DNA of 64,000 nucleotides, taken from contig NC_133327.1 in the NCBI RefSeq assembly GCF_042186555.1, forward strand, positions 51,720,065 through 51,784,064, in the 5' to 3' direction. The notes under the pieces were generated by a model. It did not search any database. It saw nothing but the letters and a program-made list of their open reading frames with translations, and was not told where the DNA came from. Shown piece by piece: positions 11,412 to 22,368 of the stretch. The first letter of the stretch is position 1; each line of letters opens with the position of its first letter. This DNA is from Aquarana catesbeiana. Its lineage: Eukaryota; Chordata; Amphibia; Anura; Ranidae. A program made the translations under genes and the position numbers.

Positions 11412-11769
11412 GGAGGGGGCACTCTCAGGGCTGGGCTCAGCCCTTCCTTCTCTGAGCTGGCCGCTCAGGTGTCAGCTAATTGCCAGCTCCTATCTCTCCA
11501 CAGTTACTCAGCTGTTGATGATATCCTGTTCGTCATTCGGCCTGCTTAAGCCGTCCAGTCCAGAGGAGCTCTGCGTTCACCTTGGTCACATCACAGAAAC
11601 TATCTCCTGCAATCCTGTTCAAGACTTGCTTTGCTGACATCCCTTCTGGCTCCAGATCCTCTTGCTGTTCCATTACACTGATCCCCAGCTTCTGGCTTGG
11701 CTGACTATCTGTTCCGGTTACTGTACTTTGGCTATGTTTTGACTACGTTTGTTCTTTTTACTTTTATTA

Positions 11770-12972
11770 TTAACCATTTACCGCCCACCATATAGCAGAA
11801 TGACGGCTGCAAAGTGGTTTCAATATCCTGACTAGGCGTCATATGAAGTCCTCAGGATATTCAGCCGCTGCGTGCCCCCGGGAGGTGCGCATCACGGCGA
11901 TCATTGTTGCGGTGTGTCAGTCTGACACTCCGCAACTCTGATCTAGGTAAAGAGTCTCTGACGGAGACTCTTTACCACATGATCAGCCGTGTCCAATCAC
12001 GACTGATCACGATGTAAATAGGAAGAGCCGGTGATCGGCTTTTCCCCACTCGCGTCTGACAGACGCGAGTAGAGGAGAGCCGATCGGCTTCTCTCCTGAC
12101 AGGGGGGGTCTGTTCTGATTGTTTATCAGCACAGCCCCCCCTTGGATCCCACCCAGGACCACCATCATGCCGCCCAGGACCACCAGGATGGCCATCCACA
12201 CTGGACCACCAGGTATGACCCCCTAGACCGCCAGGGAAATACTAATTTGTGCCCAGGCAGATGCCCATCAATGCCCAGGCAGCTGCCAATCAGTGCCCAC
12301 TCACAATGCCTATCACTGCCAGTGCCACCAGGGATGCCTATCAGTGCCTCATATCAGTGCTGCATATCAGTGCCCATCAGTGCCATGTATCAATGCCCAT
12401 CAGTGCCCAGCAGTGCTGCCTATCAGTGCCCATCAGTGCCCAGCAGTGCTGCCTATCAGTGCCACCCATAAGAACCCATATTTGCAGCCTTTCAGTGCCC
12501 ATCAGTGTCGCCTATCAGTGCCCATCAGTGCCCACCAGTGCCACCCATGAGTGCCCATCAGTGCCGCCTATCAATGCCCATCAGTGCTGCATATCAGTGC
12601 CACCCATCAGTGCCGCCTACCAGTGCCCATCAGTGTCGCATATCAGTGCCCATCATCAGTGCCCATCATCAGTGCCCATCAGTGCCCGCTCATTGGTGCC
12701 ACCTTATTGGTGCCGACTTATCAGTGCCTGTCAGTGCCGCCTTACCAGTGCCCATCAGTGAAAGAGAAAACTTACTTATTTACAAACGTTTATAACAGAA
12801 ACAAAAGCAAAACTTTTATTTTTTTCAAAATTTTCGGTCTTTTTTTAGTTTAATTTAGTTTGGGTACAGTGATGGATGAACGCGCAGTTGTCATTCGAAC
12901 TGCGACAGCACTGAAAGCTGAAAATTGGTCTGGGCAGGAAGGTATATAAGTGCCCTGTATTGAAGTGGTTAA
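11770..12972. mobile_element. piggyBac-type MITE inserted at TTAA in the gypsy LTR
   Basis: Starts TTAACCATTTACCGCCCACC and ends TTGAAGTGGTTAA; TTAA is duplicated at 11770-11773 and 12969-12972. The 5' LTR remnant has the uninterrupted site TTATTATTAAACAAGTG. Its right end (GTTTGGGTACAG, CGCGCAGTTG, GAAGTGGTTAA) matches the right end of the piggyBac region at about 33920-34035, and the first 20 bases resemble the left end at 25462. This indicates an internally deleted relative mobilised by the same transposase. No transposase frame inside. Confidence 0.75.
12249..12765. repeat. Minisatellite based on CCTATCAGTGCCCATCAGTG
   Basis: About 25 imperfect tandem copies of roughly 10-20 bp units (ATCAGTGCC, TATCAGTGC) inside the MITE. 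All forward frames stay open because the unit lacks stops, giving spurious proteins rich in Cys, Ser, Pro and Gln. Confidence 0.85.
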
Positions 12973-13099
12973 ACAAGTGTGATTTAACTGGACTTCTGTC
13001 TCGGCCTGATTTCATGGTTTCTGGCATGTAGTTGCCCCTTTTCTGTTTGTTTCTTTCCCTGGTGTACCTGAGAATAAAAAATAAAAAACTAAGTCACAG

Positions 13100-13345
13100 A
13101 CAGCATTAAAAAGGAATAGATGTTCTAATACCTCCACGTTTCACACCTCCAAAATGTAAAGCTCCCAGGAAATCTGAAAATTCTCCCTTGCAGTGGGTCT
13201 GCACCTGCATTGTAAGGGTTAACTGCTCATTTAGGTCTAGGTGAGCACTTTTACTTACCTGATCCTTAGCTCCCATGGTGGGAAGCACTCTCCCAGGTTC
13301 CAGCGGTGGACTGTCCCTCAGGTCCTCACAATCACAATATTGTTA
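13100..13345. repeat. Partial MITE related to the element at 2530-2945
   Basis: Shares GGGTCTGCACCTGCATTG, GTTAACTGCTCATTTAGGTCTAGG and CAGCGGTGGACTGTCCC with the corresponding positions of the 2530-2945 element. No matching second terminus is seen, so it is probably truncated. No coding content. Confidence 0.4.
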
Positions 13346-13818
13346 TATCTTCTCAGCTGCCCCCATCCTGTTGCTGTTAGTAAGGTAAATTCAGAAGCCA
13401 CAACCCAGGAGTTACATAGCAGCCACATCCAACCTTGCTTGAGGGAGATGAGGGAATGAGAGACACCGCACATCACTAGCACAACAGGTGGAGAGGCATG
13501 TGAACAGCTTCAGCCTGGAACTAAGCCACATTCCTCTCTTCTTGAGGGGGAACATGGGAAGGTCTATATAGCAGATAATTACTACAGCTTTCTTATCCAT
13601 ATTATCAATTTATGCTAAATATATAAATAGTTTGCTATATAAACTCCTCATTGTTTTAGAAAGAAGTGCATATTAATATTATACTGGGGATCATTAAGGT
13701 TGGTAATTAGATTTAGTAGGTTCCTTATCAGCATTTAATCAACAATACAATTTGTGGAATTCACTTGCTTTCGAATGAATAATGATGAGATAGAGCAACA
13801 GTGAAAGATCGTAGCTGC
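13346..13818. other. No feature recognised
   Basis: AT-rich, with short open frames on both strands lacking recognisable domains. Nothing further to report. Confidence 0.4.
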
Positions 13819-14196
13819 TTAAAGCGGAGTTCCAACCAAAAGGGTTGTTTGCACCCTACCCCTCTCCACTGCTACATTTAGCATTTTTGGGAGGCGGAGG
13901 AAGTACCTGGTTTTGATAGGTACCTGTTCCCACTTCCAGGTAAGATTGCTGCAGCGATCTTTGAGTATATCTAGCCCCTCCTCCTTCCGCCCGCTGCCTT
14001 CTGGGACACATGCAGGTCCCAGAAGATGGCAGGACCATTCATAAAGCACAGCACGACTCATTCATGCGCAGTAGGGAACTGGTTTGGGTGCGGACAACGC
14101 TGGATCTCTGGACAGGCAAGTGTCCTTATATTAAAAGTCAGCAGATACAATATTTTTCTATTCAATTTTTGGGGGGAAACTGGAGCTCCTCTTTAA
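13819..14196. mobile_element. TTAA-flanked MITE (T2/Kolobok-like)
   Basis: Left end TTAAAGCGGAGTTCCAACC at 13819-13837; right end TGGAGCTCCTCTTTAA at 14181-14196, inverted and closed by TTAA. Same family as 4401-4881 by its ends and by an internal AAAAGTCAGCAG block. Two overlapping minus-strand frames inside are not genes. Confidence 0.6.
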
Positions 14197-14487
14197 ATTG
14201 AATTGACTCAGTGTCAAAATATGTAAATAATAGCAAAGAAGTGGTTGTAGTGTTTGCCATTTAAAGTGTCATACCTTTATATATTTTATGGCAAGAGTAT
14301 CATACTTTAACTGGTGAGCACTACAAACATCTTTTCTTTTGGCCTGGTTTATTTAAGACAGCGATTTAGTTGCCAGTAGTAGCTATAGAGGTGCCAAGCA
14401 CATTTGATCTTTGTCTACCAACCCATTTTTACTTGAGGGACCCCTCAACTGCATAGAATGTGAAGGTAACCAACTGCTTGGGTCAAA
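14197..14487. other. No feature recognised
   Basis: AT-rich spacer between two MITE-type elements. Confidence 0.4.
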
Positions 14488-14660
14488 TGGGTTGATTTAC
14501 TAGGACTGGTGGAGAGTGCAAAATTGGGTGCAGCTCTGCATAGAAACCAATCAAGTTACGTGTTGAAGCTTAATTGAACAAGCTGAAGTTAGACGCTGAT
14601 TGGTTGCCATGCATAGCTGCACCAGATTTTGCACTCTCCAGTTTTAGTAAATCAACCCCA
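14488..14660. mobile_element. Short palindromic MITE
   Basis: The termini GGGTTGATTTACTA and TAGTAAATCAACCC are perfect inverses. The arms continue with GGAGAGTGCAAAATT / GATTTTGCACTCTCC and TGCAGCTCTGCATAG / TATGCATAGCTGCA-like blocks around a short loop, so almost the whole element can fold. The hairpin at 24850-24958 has a similar terminal motif (TTATTTACTAAAGG). Confidence 0.6.
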
Positions 14661-15195
14661 TATTGTAGGATTCCATTGACCTCAAATTGTGTGTGAAAAA
14701 ATAACTTGTTGTCTTACCTGATATTTGAATTTCAGCATAACAATCACTGAGCTAAAAAAAAATGATGGTTCCTTAGAAATCCCTTGCTTCAAATTACTAA
14801 ATTGGTTAGCCTTCTATTAGTCAAAATATCTCAAGAGATCCTAAGTCATGGTTGTATCATCCTTTAAAATTGCATATAAGTGTCTAGGCCACATAGCTTA
14901 CAGCAACTACAAAATGTGAGATGTAAGGTACATTTTCCTTTTTTATGTTAATATTTCGTTCATGACATTGGGGGATTTGATTTGTTTTACTTAAATCCCT
15001 AACAAGATTAGGATTTTACAAAGGAAAAAACTTGTTTTGCTCTCAAAGTTGTGAACAGTCCAAACTCAGTATACTATAATGCACTGGATACAAATATTTC
15101 AAACCATGTAGATGTATCACTTAAACTTTCTTAAGTCCTGTTTAATGTGTCCTGCATTTTATTTGCCCTATTTGTGATGTTATCTAGACTATACA
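14661..15195. other. No feature recognised
   Basis: AT-rich spacer, no gene or repeat boundary seen. Confidence 0.4.
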
Positions 15196-15690
15196 ATATG
15201 ACCAAAGTTTTGTGAGCACCTGATCATAACACCTCTATGAGCTTGTTGGACAACCCATTTCAAAACCAGGTGCAGTAATATGGAGTTGCCTTCCTTTGTG
15301 GCTGCAGCAGCCTCAACCTATCTAGGAAGGCTCTCCCCAAAAGTTTGGAGTGTGAGTTTGGAGTGTGTCTGTGGGAATTTGTGCCCATTCAGCCAAAAGA
15401 GCATTTATGAGGTAAGATACTCAAGTAGGATAAAAAGACCTGGCTCACAATCAAGGTTTTGGTTCATTCTAAATGTGGTCAGGAGGGTTGAGTTCAGAGC
15501 TCTGTGCTGGACACTACACTTTCTCAATACCAAACTAATCAAATCATGTCTTTATGGAAATGGCTTTAAACAACATACACAGGGATATAGTCATGTTGAA
15601 AAGAACCTTCCGCAAACTGTTACCACGAGGTCGGAAGCTTTCCATTGTCTAAAATTTCTTTGTAACTCTATGCTTGTCTTTGTTTGCTGT
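15196..15690 (-). pseudogene. Tc1/mariner fragment with decayed transposase C-terminus
   Basis: Starts CCAAAGTTTTGTGAGCACCTGATC, the type of terminus found on a widespread vertebrate Tc1-like family. It continues with blocks such as GGAATTTGTGCCCATTCAGCC and CTCTGTGCTGGACACTACA. Read on the minus strand these fall in the last third of the transposase, but no frame stays open. The other terminus is missing. The plus-strand frame at 15280-15771 is a shadow. The family call comes from recalled similarity, not a search. Confidence 0.5.
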
Positions 15691-18395
15691 AGCATGAACC
15701 ACAACCGTTTTTTTTTTCTTATTAGCACAAAGGAACATTTGCACTCTGTTCCACAGATATTTTCAATATAATAAACATTTATTAGTGATGTCTATTTAAC
15801 CCTGAAGTGGTTTGATGGTCTCTGGTTTAAGTGGTGCTCACATTTTTGCAATGCTTGAAGCACTCATTTTTTGAATGTTTGGTGCACATCACACTTTGAT
15901 TTATTCTAATTAATACATTTACATGTAGACCAACTTCAAACATATATAATTGTCATTGGTAAACTTAAAACACCATTAACAGCGCCACACAAGTGAAAAA
16001 AGGTTACGCAAGCATTCACACACTATATTCTATTAGTAATTGTATTTACACAAAGTCCACCACACATAAGTGCAATGCAGTCTCTATACGAGTGACATCC
16101 GTGGGATACAGCTCAGATGATCCATGATGCCTATCACCAACACTACCACGAGTGAGTCCCGCTTCCTTTAGACTCAACACTCATCAGGGATAGGTAGATA
16201 CAAAGCATTTGCTCGTAATATCACTCAGAGATTCCTGAAAGGGTAGGTCCTCCACACTTCCAGGTAATGTGTGAAACGCTATAACACTGCTGAAGATGGT
16301 GCTGGGGGATGTTTAATCGCTGAATGTGTTTCTCCAGTTCTTTGTACCGGAGTGCCAATTTCATATTTTCTATTTGGTTGTCTGACACTGGTAGGGCTGG
16401 AAACATGTGATGGAAAGAGTCTCGTCAACATTTTGGAAATGTTCCTTCCTGGCTGCACACATGATACCCGCTTAGGATTTACATCACAGACAGCCACCAA
16501 CTCCTTACTAATTCTTCCTGGTCACTTAACCAGAGCACCATAACAACAACAATGGTCAGCTGGCGCATGAGCATACGTGTGCTCCTTGAAGCTACATCTG
16601 CACTATGGCAGAGCCTTTCCTGAAACGATAACACTACCAGGGGGTACAGCAGCAAGTGCAGCAACATAAAAAAAATGTAAAGTCTTGTGTAGTTAGGTAC
16701 ATGCAGCATTAGGATCTCAGGTGCATTTAGCTTGCCTTGATATTAAATTAAGAGAGCTTTCCAAATTCTTTCTATGCTAAATCAAGATTGTTTTGCATCC
16801 ACTTTAATGTATATAGAGAGAAATGCAGTTCTGATTTTAGTCAGTACCCATGTACACCGGCAGTAAACCATGTAAAAGTGATCTTAGTAAGCAGCCCTGA
16901 CAGCTTTATAGTTTGTGCCAATCCCTGCCACTGTCACTTTTTTGACAGCGTGGTCTGCATGTAAGTGTAGAAAACAACACATAAAGACATGTTACACCAA
17001 AAAAAAAAAAAAAAGACATTTTTGTACTAAGTAATATAACTTTACAGTTTATATGTTATAATACAGTATGTTACATTATCATCAACATTTGCATGTGTAG
17101 AATCTGCACATCTGCTGTGCCAATTAAGATGTGTCCAACATTCCTGCTAGATTTTTAATTTTTTTTAATATATATATTTGTGGAGAATGTAACAGAAGGA
17201 GTTGTAACACACAAAACTCCAGGTGGACATTCAGTTCAAATGAATAAAGGCATTATACCACAGCATTAACAACAACATGTAGACAAGGGCCATCCATACA
17301 TGGGTATATTGTTTGCTTTCTGGATACCTCCAACAGGCCTCTTTGCCCTTCCATACGTTAGTGTGTGTCCTCTTTCCCAAAGGGAGCCATTTTGTATACA
17401 GTTCCACACCCCACAACCAGTTAACCATTGTTCGGATAGACTACAAAAAAATAAAGGAAGCAAGTCCAAAAAGATTATATAAACTTTACTTTCCAGCCTC
17501 AAGGTGAACAGCCTCGGGGCATACTTATAGCATAACAATTCCAGGGCATTCAATTCCAGAGTACATGTAAGTCACTTGAAAGCAAAAGATGTCCAATACT
17601 TAACTTCTCAACCAACTTTTGCAAGTTGGGCACTTTGCTAGAACTGTCCTCAATTTCAGTCCCACTCAGGATGTCAGGACTCCATTGGGTATTCCCCAGC
17701 CAAAGAATACCAGACACTGGAGCCTCTACATCTTTGCAGGAAAGGCCCCACCAAGTTCCATGGGGAACAGCTAAGGTGATAAGGTCCTATCCTATCTTAT
17801 TGCACTCTCCACCCGAAGTCCTCCCACCCTGGAACCAACTAACTATATATATTATAAGAGAGGGACACTTAGTGGCCAAAATAGGAAGTACCCTAACACC
17901 TACTTAAAAACATGGTCTTAAATTAAGGAGATGGGGTTGCCCATGGGGTTATAAATTCTGGATTAGGTCTCTGGCATGCAAGTAAACTAAGCAAATGGCT
18001 TGGATATGTGGGAGATGGCAGAAGACTGAAAGCATTATCTCAGCTCAGGTACAGTCACTTGATTGCAGAGATTTGTATATAAAACTTTTTTTTACTTTGG
18101 ATACAGTATGTAAAAGGTAGAACCACCATTAGATTTTTTTATTACCGTCTGTGTCCCCACTGCAGAGATTTATCCTCTCTCTTTATCCAACTCACCATTG
18201 TCCCAGGGACAGAAAGTGATAGGAAAGCCACATTTTTAGCTGTCGTTAGAACAGATATAGAGAGAGAATGTTCCAAATGGGACACAGGTTGTGTGTCTAC
18301 AGTCTAAGAGAAGATTCCCTTCACTTTGAAAAAACCTTACTCCACACCATGCAGAGCTAAAAAAAATAAAAAAAAAAATGATGTTTAATTATACT
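15691..18395. other. No gene recognised; A-run and short TA tracts only
   Basis: About 2.7 kb of sequence with many short open frames and no recognisable domain. Contains an A-run at about 17000-17015 and a TATATATAT tract near 17168. Decayed repeats are likely but I cannot place boundaries. Confidence 0.4.
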
Positions 18396-19104
18396 TTAAA
18401 GTCCAATTCAACCTTGCCTCCTCATTACATCACATTGCTCTGTGTAGCATTTAGGCTTTGCCCACTGCCAGAGGAAGAGGAGGGTAAAGAGGACCTATGA
18501 CATCATCAGACTTGTCCAGAGAAACCTAGAAAATTAAGTATATAGTTTTCTTTTTAAAGTGCCAGGGTTGCTCCAAGAGGGCTGAGGTGGTCAAATTAAA
18601 AAAAGAAACAAACCTTTACAATCACCTTAAGTCCATCTGCACTTACTGTTTCCTTTAGCCCCTGCAAAATTCCACAAATTCCTGTTGATCCTGTCAGTGA
18701 AATCCACCTAACACAGCATTCTGTGATGGTGTGGCAATAATACTGCTACTGAATTCAGAGCAGAGTTGCCACTCTCATTTAGGCTATATCTGCTTACACT
18801 ACATTGGAATGAAAAAATGTTGCCAGGGTATGGCAGACAGCATTGTCACTGCTGATCCAAAAGCATTTAGAATGTAAATCAGATCCTAGCCACACCTAGT
18901 CCTGCCTGCACTGACCCAGTGGCTAAAACCCTCCCACTGTGAGCTGTAGTGTCTGAGAGGGTGAGCGTGCAAGAAACAAATAAAGGAGGATTTGGCTCAG
19001 TCAGGAAAGGTAAAGGAAGTTTACTTCATGAGGCTTGTGCATCAATTTTAATTGGTGTGGGGCTTGTTTAGACTGTCATACAGGAGCCTTTAGTTGTACT
19101 TTAA
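18396..19104. mobile_element. Candidate TTAA-flanked MITE just upstream of the receptor gene
   Basis: Left TTAAAGTCCAATTCAACC at 18396-18413 and right GTTGTACTTTAA at 19093-19104 are imperfect inverses, both ending in TTAA and carrying the TTAAAG start shared by the other TTAA MITEs. The interior has no coding domain. The right end lies about 50 bp before the olfactory receptor start codon. The terminal match is short, so this is tentative. Confidence 0.35.
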
Positions 19105-19156
19105 ACTTATTCTTGGTTTTACTGGTAATGAACATTTAATGTTTTGACCTCACAGA

Positions 19157-20089
19157 ATGGACCTTAAGAACCAGTCCATTATCACTGAAGTCATTCTTTT
19201 TGGGTTTTCCAAAGACATGAGAATAAATGTTGTTCTGTTTTTGCTGTTTTTAGCTATGTATTTAGTAACCATTATTGGAAACCTTCTTATAATTTGTCTA
19301 ATTTTGATTAGTGCCAACTTGCACATGCCAATGTATTTTTTTCTCTGCAATTTGTCCTTCATAGACTTTTGCTATTCCTCAACCACTGTTCCGAAATTGC
19401 TTTCGGATCTCTTTGCTGTCCATAGAACTATTTCAACCCTGGCATGTGGCGTCCAACTCTATATCATCCTTTTCTTGGGAGGAGCAGAATGTCAGCTTCT
19501 TGTCCTCATGGCTTACGATCGATTTGCTGCCATCTGCCATCCACTCCATTATCAAGTTACCATGAGGTGGAGTGTCTGTTACCGGTTGACTGCCTTTGTG
19601 TGGATGTTAAGCTTCATGATTTACATTCTCCCATCGCTGGCAATGCCAATTACTCTCTGCAATCGTAACCAAATCAATCATTTCATGTGTGAACTTTTAG
19701 CTGTCATAAAGCTCTCATGCGGTGACATCTATTTAAATGAACTTGTAATATTTTCAATCAGTTTTATTTCTCTACTTCTGCCGTTCTTATTGATCATTCT
19801 ATCGTATATCCTCATCATCTCTTCTGTATTAAAGATTCGCTCAGCAAAGCGATATAAAGCCTTTTCAACATGCACCTCTCATATTATTGTGGTAGTGTTG
19901 TACTTTGGGATGGGTATGCTCACATACTTTAGTCCTTCATCAGTGTACACAACTGATCGGGTGAAGTTTGTATCAGTGTTTTATGTGGTTGTATGTCCTA
20001 TGTTAAACCCTCTCATCTACAGCCTGAACAACAAAGAAACAAAAAAGTCCTTCACAAAAATGTTTACAAAATATATTATTTTTGTATGA
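19157..20089 (+). CDS. Olfactory receptor, class II type, intact
   Basis: An intronless 310-codon frame encoding a seven-transmembrane odorant receptor, expected to act in olfactory neuron cilia and signal through a Gs-type protein. Hallmarks: N-glycosylation site NQS at residues 5-7, TM1 with GN at 41-42, LHMPMYFFL at 55-63, MAYDRFAAICHPLHY at 118-132 (DRY-type motif as DRF), KAFSTCTSH at 234-242 before TM6, and PMLNPLIYSLNN at 281-292 in TM7. Extracellular cysteines at 97, 168, 178 and 188 are present. The length is normal for the family and the frame has no break. The LHMPMYFFL and CHPLHY forms suit class II (gamma) receptors; the subfamily is unclear. Coding exons of such genes usually follow untranslated upstream exons, which I cannot see. 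No neighbouring receptor lies in the window, so it is isolated at this scale. Confidence 0.95.
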   Translation: MDLKNQSIITEVILFGFSKDMRINVVLFLLFLAMYLVTIIGNLLIICLILISANLHMPMYFFLCNLSFIDFCYSSTTVPKLLSDLFAVHRTISTLACGVQLYIILFLGGAECQLLVLMAYDRFAAICHPLHYQVTMRWSVCYRLTAFVWMLSFMIYILPSLAMPITLCNRNQINHFMCELLAVIKLSCGDIYLNELVIFSISFISLLLPFLLIILSYILIISSVLKIRSAKRYKAFSTCTSHIIVVVLYFGMGMLTYFSPSSVYTTDRVKFVSVFYVVVCPMLNPLIYSLNNKETKKSFTKMFTKYIIFV

Positions 20090-21907
20090 ATAATTAATTA
20101 AAATAATAAGAATTTCATTTGTTTGGTTTGCTTAATTGTGTTTACACAGTTGTATTGCTTTAACATTGGATAGCAACTGGTAGCCAATCCCCTCTATGAT
20201 GGCAGAAGTCTTGCTTTCTCTGTGTTTGTTGAACTGGAAAGGAGAGTCAATACAGCAGGCAGGCATCAAACTGGCCACATCTATCAGAAGTACTGTACAT
20301 AATCAGAAACTTAGGCAAATTGGACATACCTTCAAGAAAAGTATGTAGCCGGCAACTCTAGTAATCCAAATAGAAAGTCTTAATTGCTACATACAGGTAG
20401 GTATACGAACAGTTCATAAGAGAGCGAGTACATGAATAAATCAATTAAGTCAATTGGATAAACTTTCAACCTAGAACAGAGAGAAAAGCAGCACTGGATT
20501 GTGTATTATGACAATAGAAAGGTGACGGATTCCAAAGGGTGATAGGACCAGAGTTTTCAGACATTGTCACCTGCAACAAAAAGAGATACTTCATTTACAA
20601 AGAATCAATATCTCCAAAACAGGACCGGCTATATTACATTATGAAAACAATTAATTAAAAATATAAATCCAAATCCTATTTGTAGTTCATGCCAGCAGGA
20701 ATTCTGGTATTCAAGGAGACTATCCACCATACCTCTCTCTCTTGAGAAGTTTATGGTGGTAAACTCCTCCCCAAAGGGGTCTATTAACCCATTCAAGACC
20801 TTTGAAATCAAAAGAATTCATGTTACTAGCATGTACATGTTTGAAGTGCTTAGACACATTCAAAAGGTTCCGATCGTTGGGATAAGAAGCACCATTCTAT
20901 GCCTACTACCCCTGTAGGGGTGACTATATCTGGTGAGTGGGGAAACACTGGGGGAGCACCTGAAGTCACCAGAGTCTATGAGCACAGAAGTCACCGTTTT
21001 TTCTTTCTTTATTTTTTTTTTCTCTGGATTGCACATGCTGGGAAGATACCCTTGTAATCCCGGCTTGGACTTTTTAATACACTTTATATGAGCTAATTAG
21101 TTTTTTAATTATATAATTGTATATATACACGCATTTTTTTTTTTGGCATAAGTTTAGTATTTGTTTCACAGTTAACCTCACCAGGAGAAGAGGGAATTGG
21201 ACTAAATACATATATTGTTTGGACACTTAAGCATTTTCCAACACCGTTGTTTGCAATAAGGGTGGATACACTGAAAAAATTTCTTGTGACTTAGCTTATT
21301 GTATGCTTATATTATTTTCATGCACTTATATATCACCTAATTTAAAAAACCTGTTCATTCATATAGATTTGCACCTGAGAGTGTGTATAGATGCACTGGG
21401 CTGTGTACTACCTGTTTATTTTCTATCTTTTTATTTTAATTAAAATTTATAAATTAGCGCCATATCCCCATTTTTCCTTTTTTATACTTAAATAGGTCCC
21501 AGTGGGAACTAATCAGGGGGAGGCTGCAACCCTTTAATCTCCTAAGCGTGGATCTCTAATATACCATTGTAGTGTTCACTGATCCTAACTTGGAGGGCCC
21601 TGGGTAATGTGGGATGGTTTGGTTTCAATGGAGTATTTTCCTGGATCAAGGATATTGCTGTGTGTATTGTAGTGACTTTGCTCCTGGCATTATTTCTGTG
21701 TGCCTGCTTTGAGTTTGTAATGTGTGTGTCACAATGCAGAGAAGTCAGTCACCTTCACCACCTTCGTGACCTTCGTGTCTGAAAGAGGGTATTGTAGTAA
21801 TATGACTGAACAGAAGTGACTCCATCTTTATATAAGTTCATATAAGATTAACTTGGGTTAATCTGCTAGTTAGTTTAAGTTCTGTATTCTCAGACTGTAA
21901 CAGACTG
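20090..21907. other. No feature recognised
   Basis: AT-rich sequence downstream of the receptor. No canonical AATAAA is seen just after its stop. Short open frames only, with a T-run near 21130. A CAGACTGTAA dimer lies directly before the Harbinger left end. Confidence 0.4.
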
Positions 21908-22061
21908 TAATGCCATGTACACACATTGATCGGACATTCCGACAACAAAATTTTTACGACGGATGTTGGCTCAAACTTGTCTTGCATACACACAGTCGCA
22001 CAAAGTTGTCGGAATTTCAGAACGTCAAGAACGCGGTGATGTACACAACGTACGACAAGAC

Positions 22062-22069
22062 TATAAAAG
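22062..22069 (+). promoter_or_regulatory. TATA box of the Harbinger transposase gene
   Basis: TATAAAAG lies about 150 bp inside the left end and about 300 bp before the transposase ATG. It is a good match to a TATA element and is placed for a short 5' untranslated region. Confidence 0.5.
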
Positions 22070-22368
22070 GGCAGTTCAATACCAAGCGCGCCACCCTTTG
22101 GGCTCCTTTTACTAATCTCTTGTTAGTAAAAGTTTGGTGAGAGACGATTCGTGCTTTTTCAGACTCGTGGCTTTCAGATCATTTTTCTGCTGTTCAGTTT
22201 GTGCTTGTAGGTTTGTATCTGGTCTTCAGTGCGTGCAGTGAGTTCCCATTGGTTTATTCAGTGTGTTCTTGTCCGCTCGTTACTGATTTTCAGGTCGCTC
22301 TTCAGAGTCCTTGCTGTTCTTCAGTGCGTTCTGTTACTTCGTTCTGACAAGCCGACCGTTTTGAAGCC

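Larger units (their letters stand above)
11406..13026 (+). repeat. Ty3/gypsy 3' LTR interrupted by a piggyBac-type MITE
   Basis: Begins after a purine-rich tract (GAGGGGGAGGGG, 11392-11405) that ends the pol frame, as expected for a polypurine tract. It ends with GGTTTCTGGCA at 13016-13026, equivalent to the end of the 5' remnant. Without the inserted MITE the LTR is about 0.42 kb. The first bases of the LTR are uncertain by a few positions. Confidence 0.6.

Noticed and set aside
12142..12795. Overlapping open frames up to 170 codons rich in Cys, Ser, Pro and Gln
   Set aside because: All frames stay open because the underlying 10-20 bp minisatellite lacks stops; there is no domain and the frames lie in a MITE.
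10214..13026. An endogenous retrovirus
   Set aside because: The integrase is followed by a chromodomain typical of Ty3/gypsy chromoviruses, and no envelope or retrovirus-type region is present.
15280..15771. 163-codon plus-strand frame
   Set aside because: It lies antisense to a Tc1-like fragment and has no recognisable domain.
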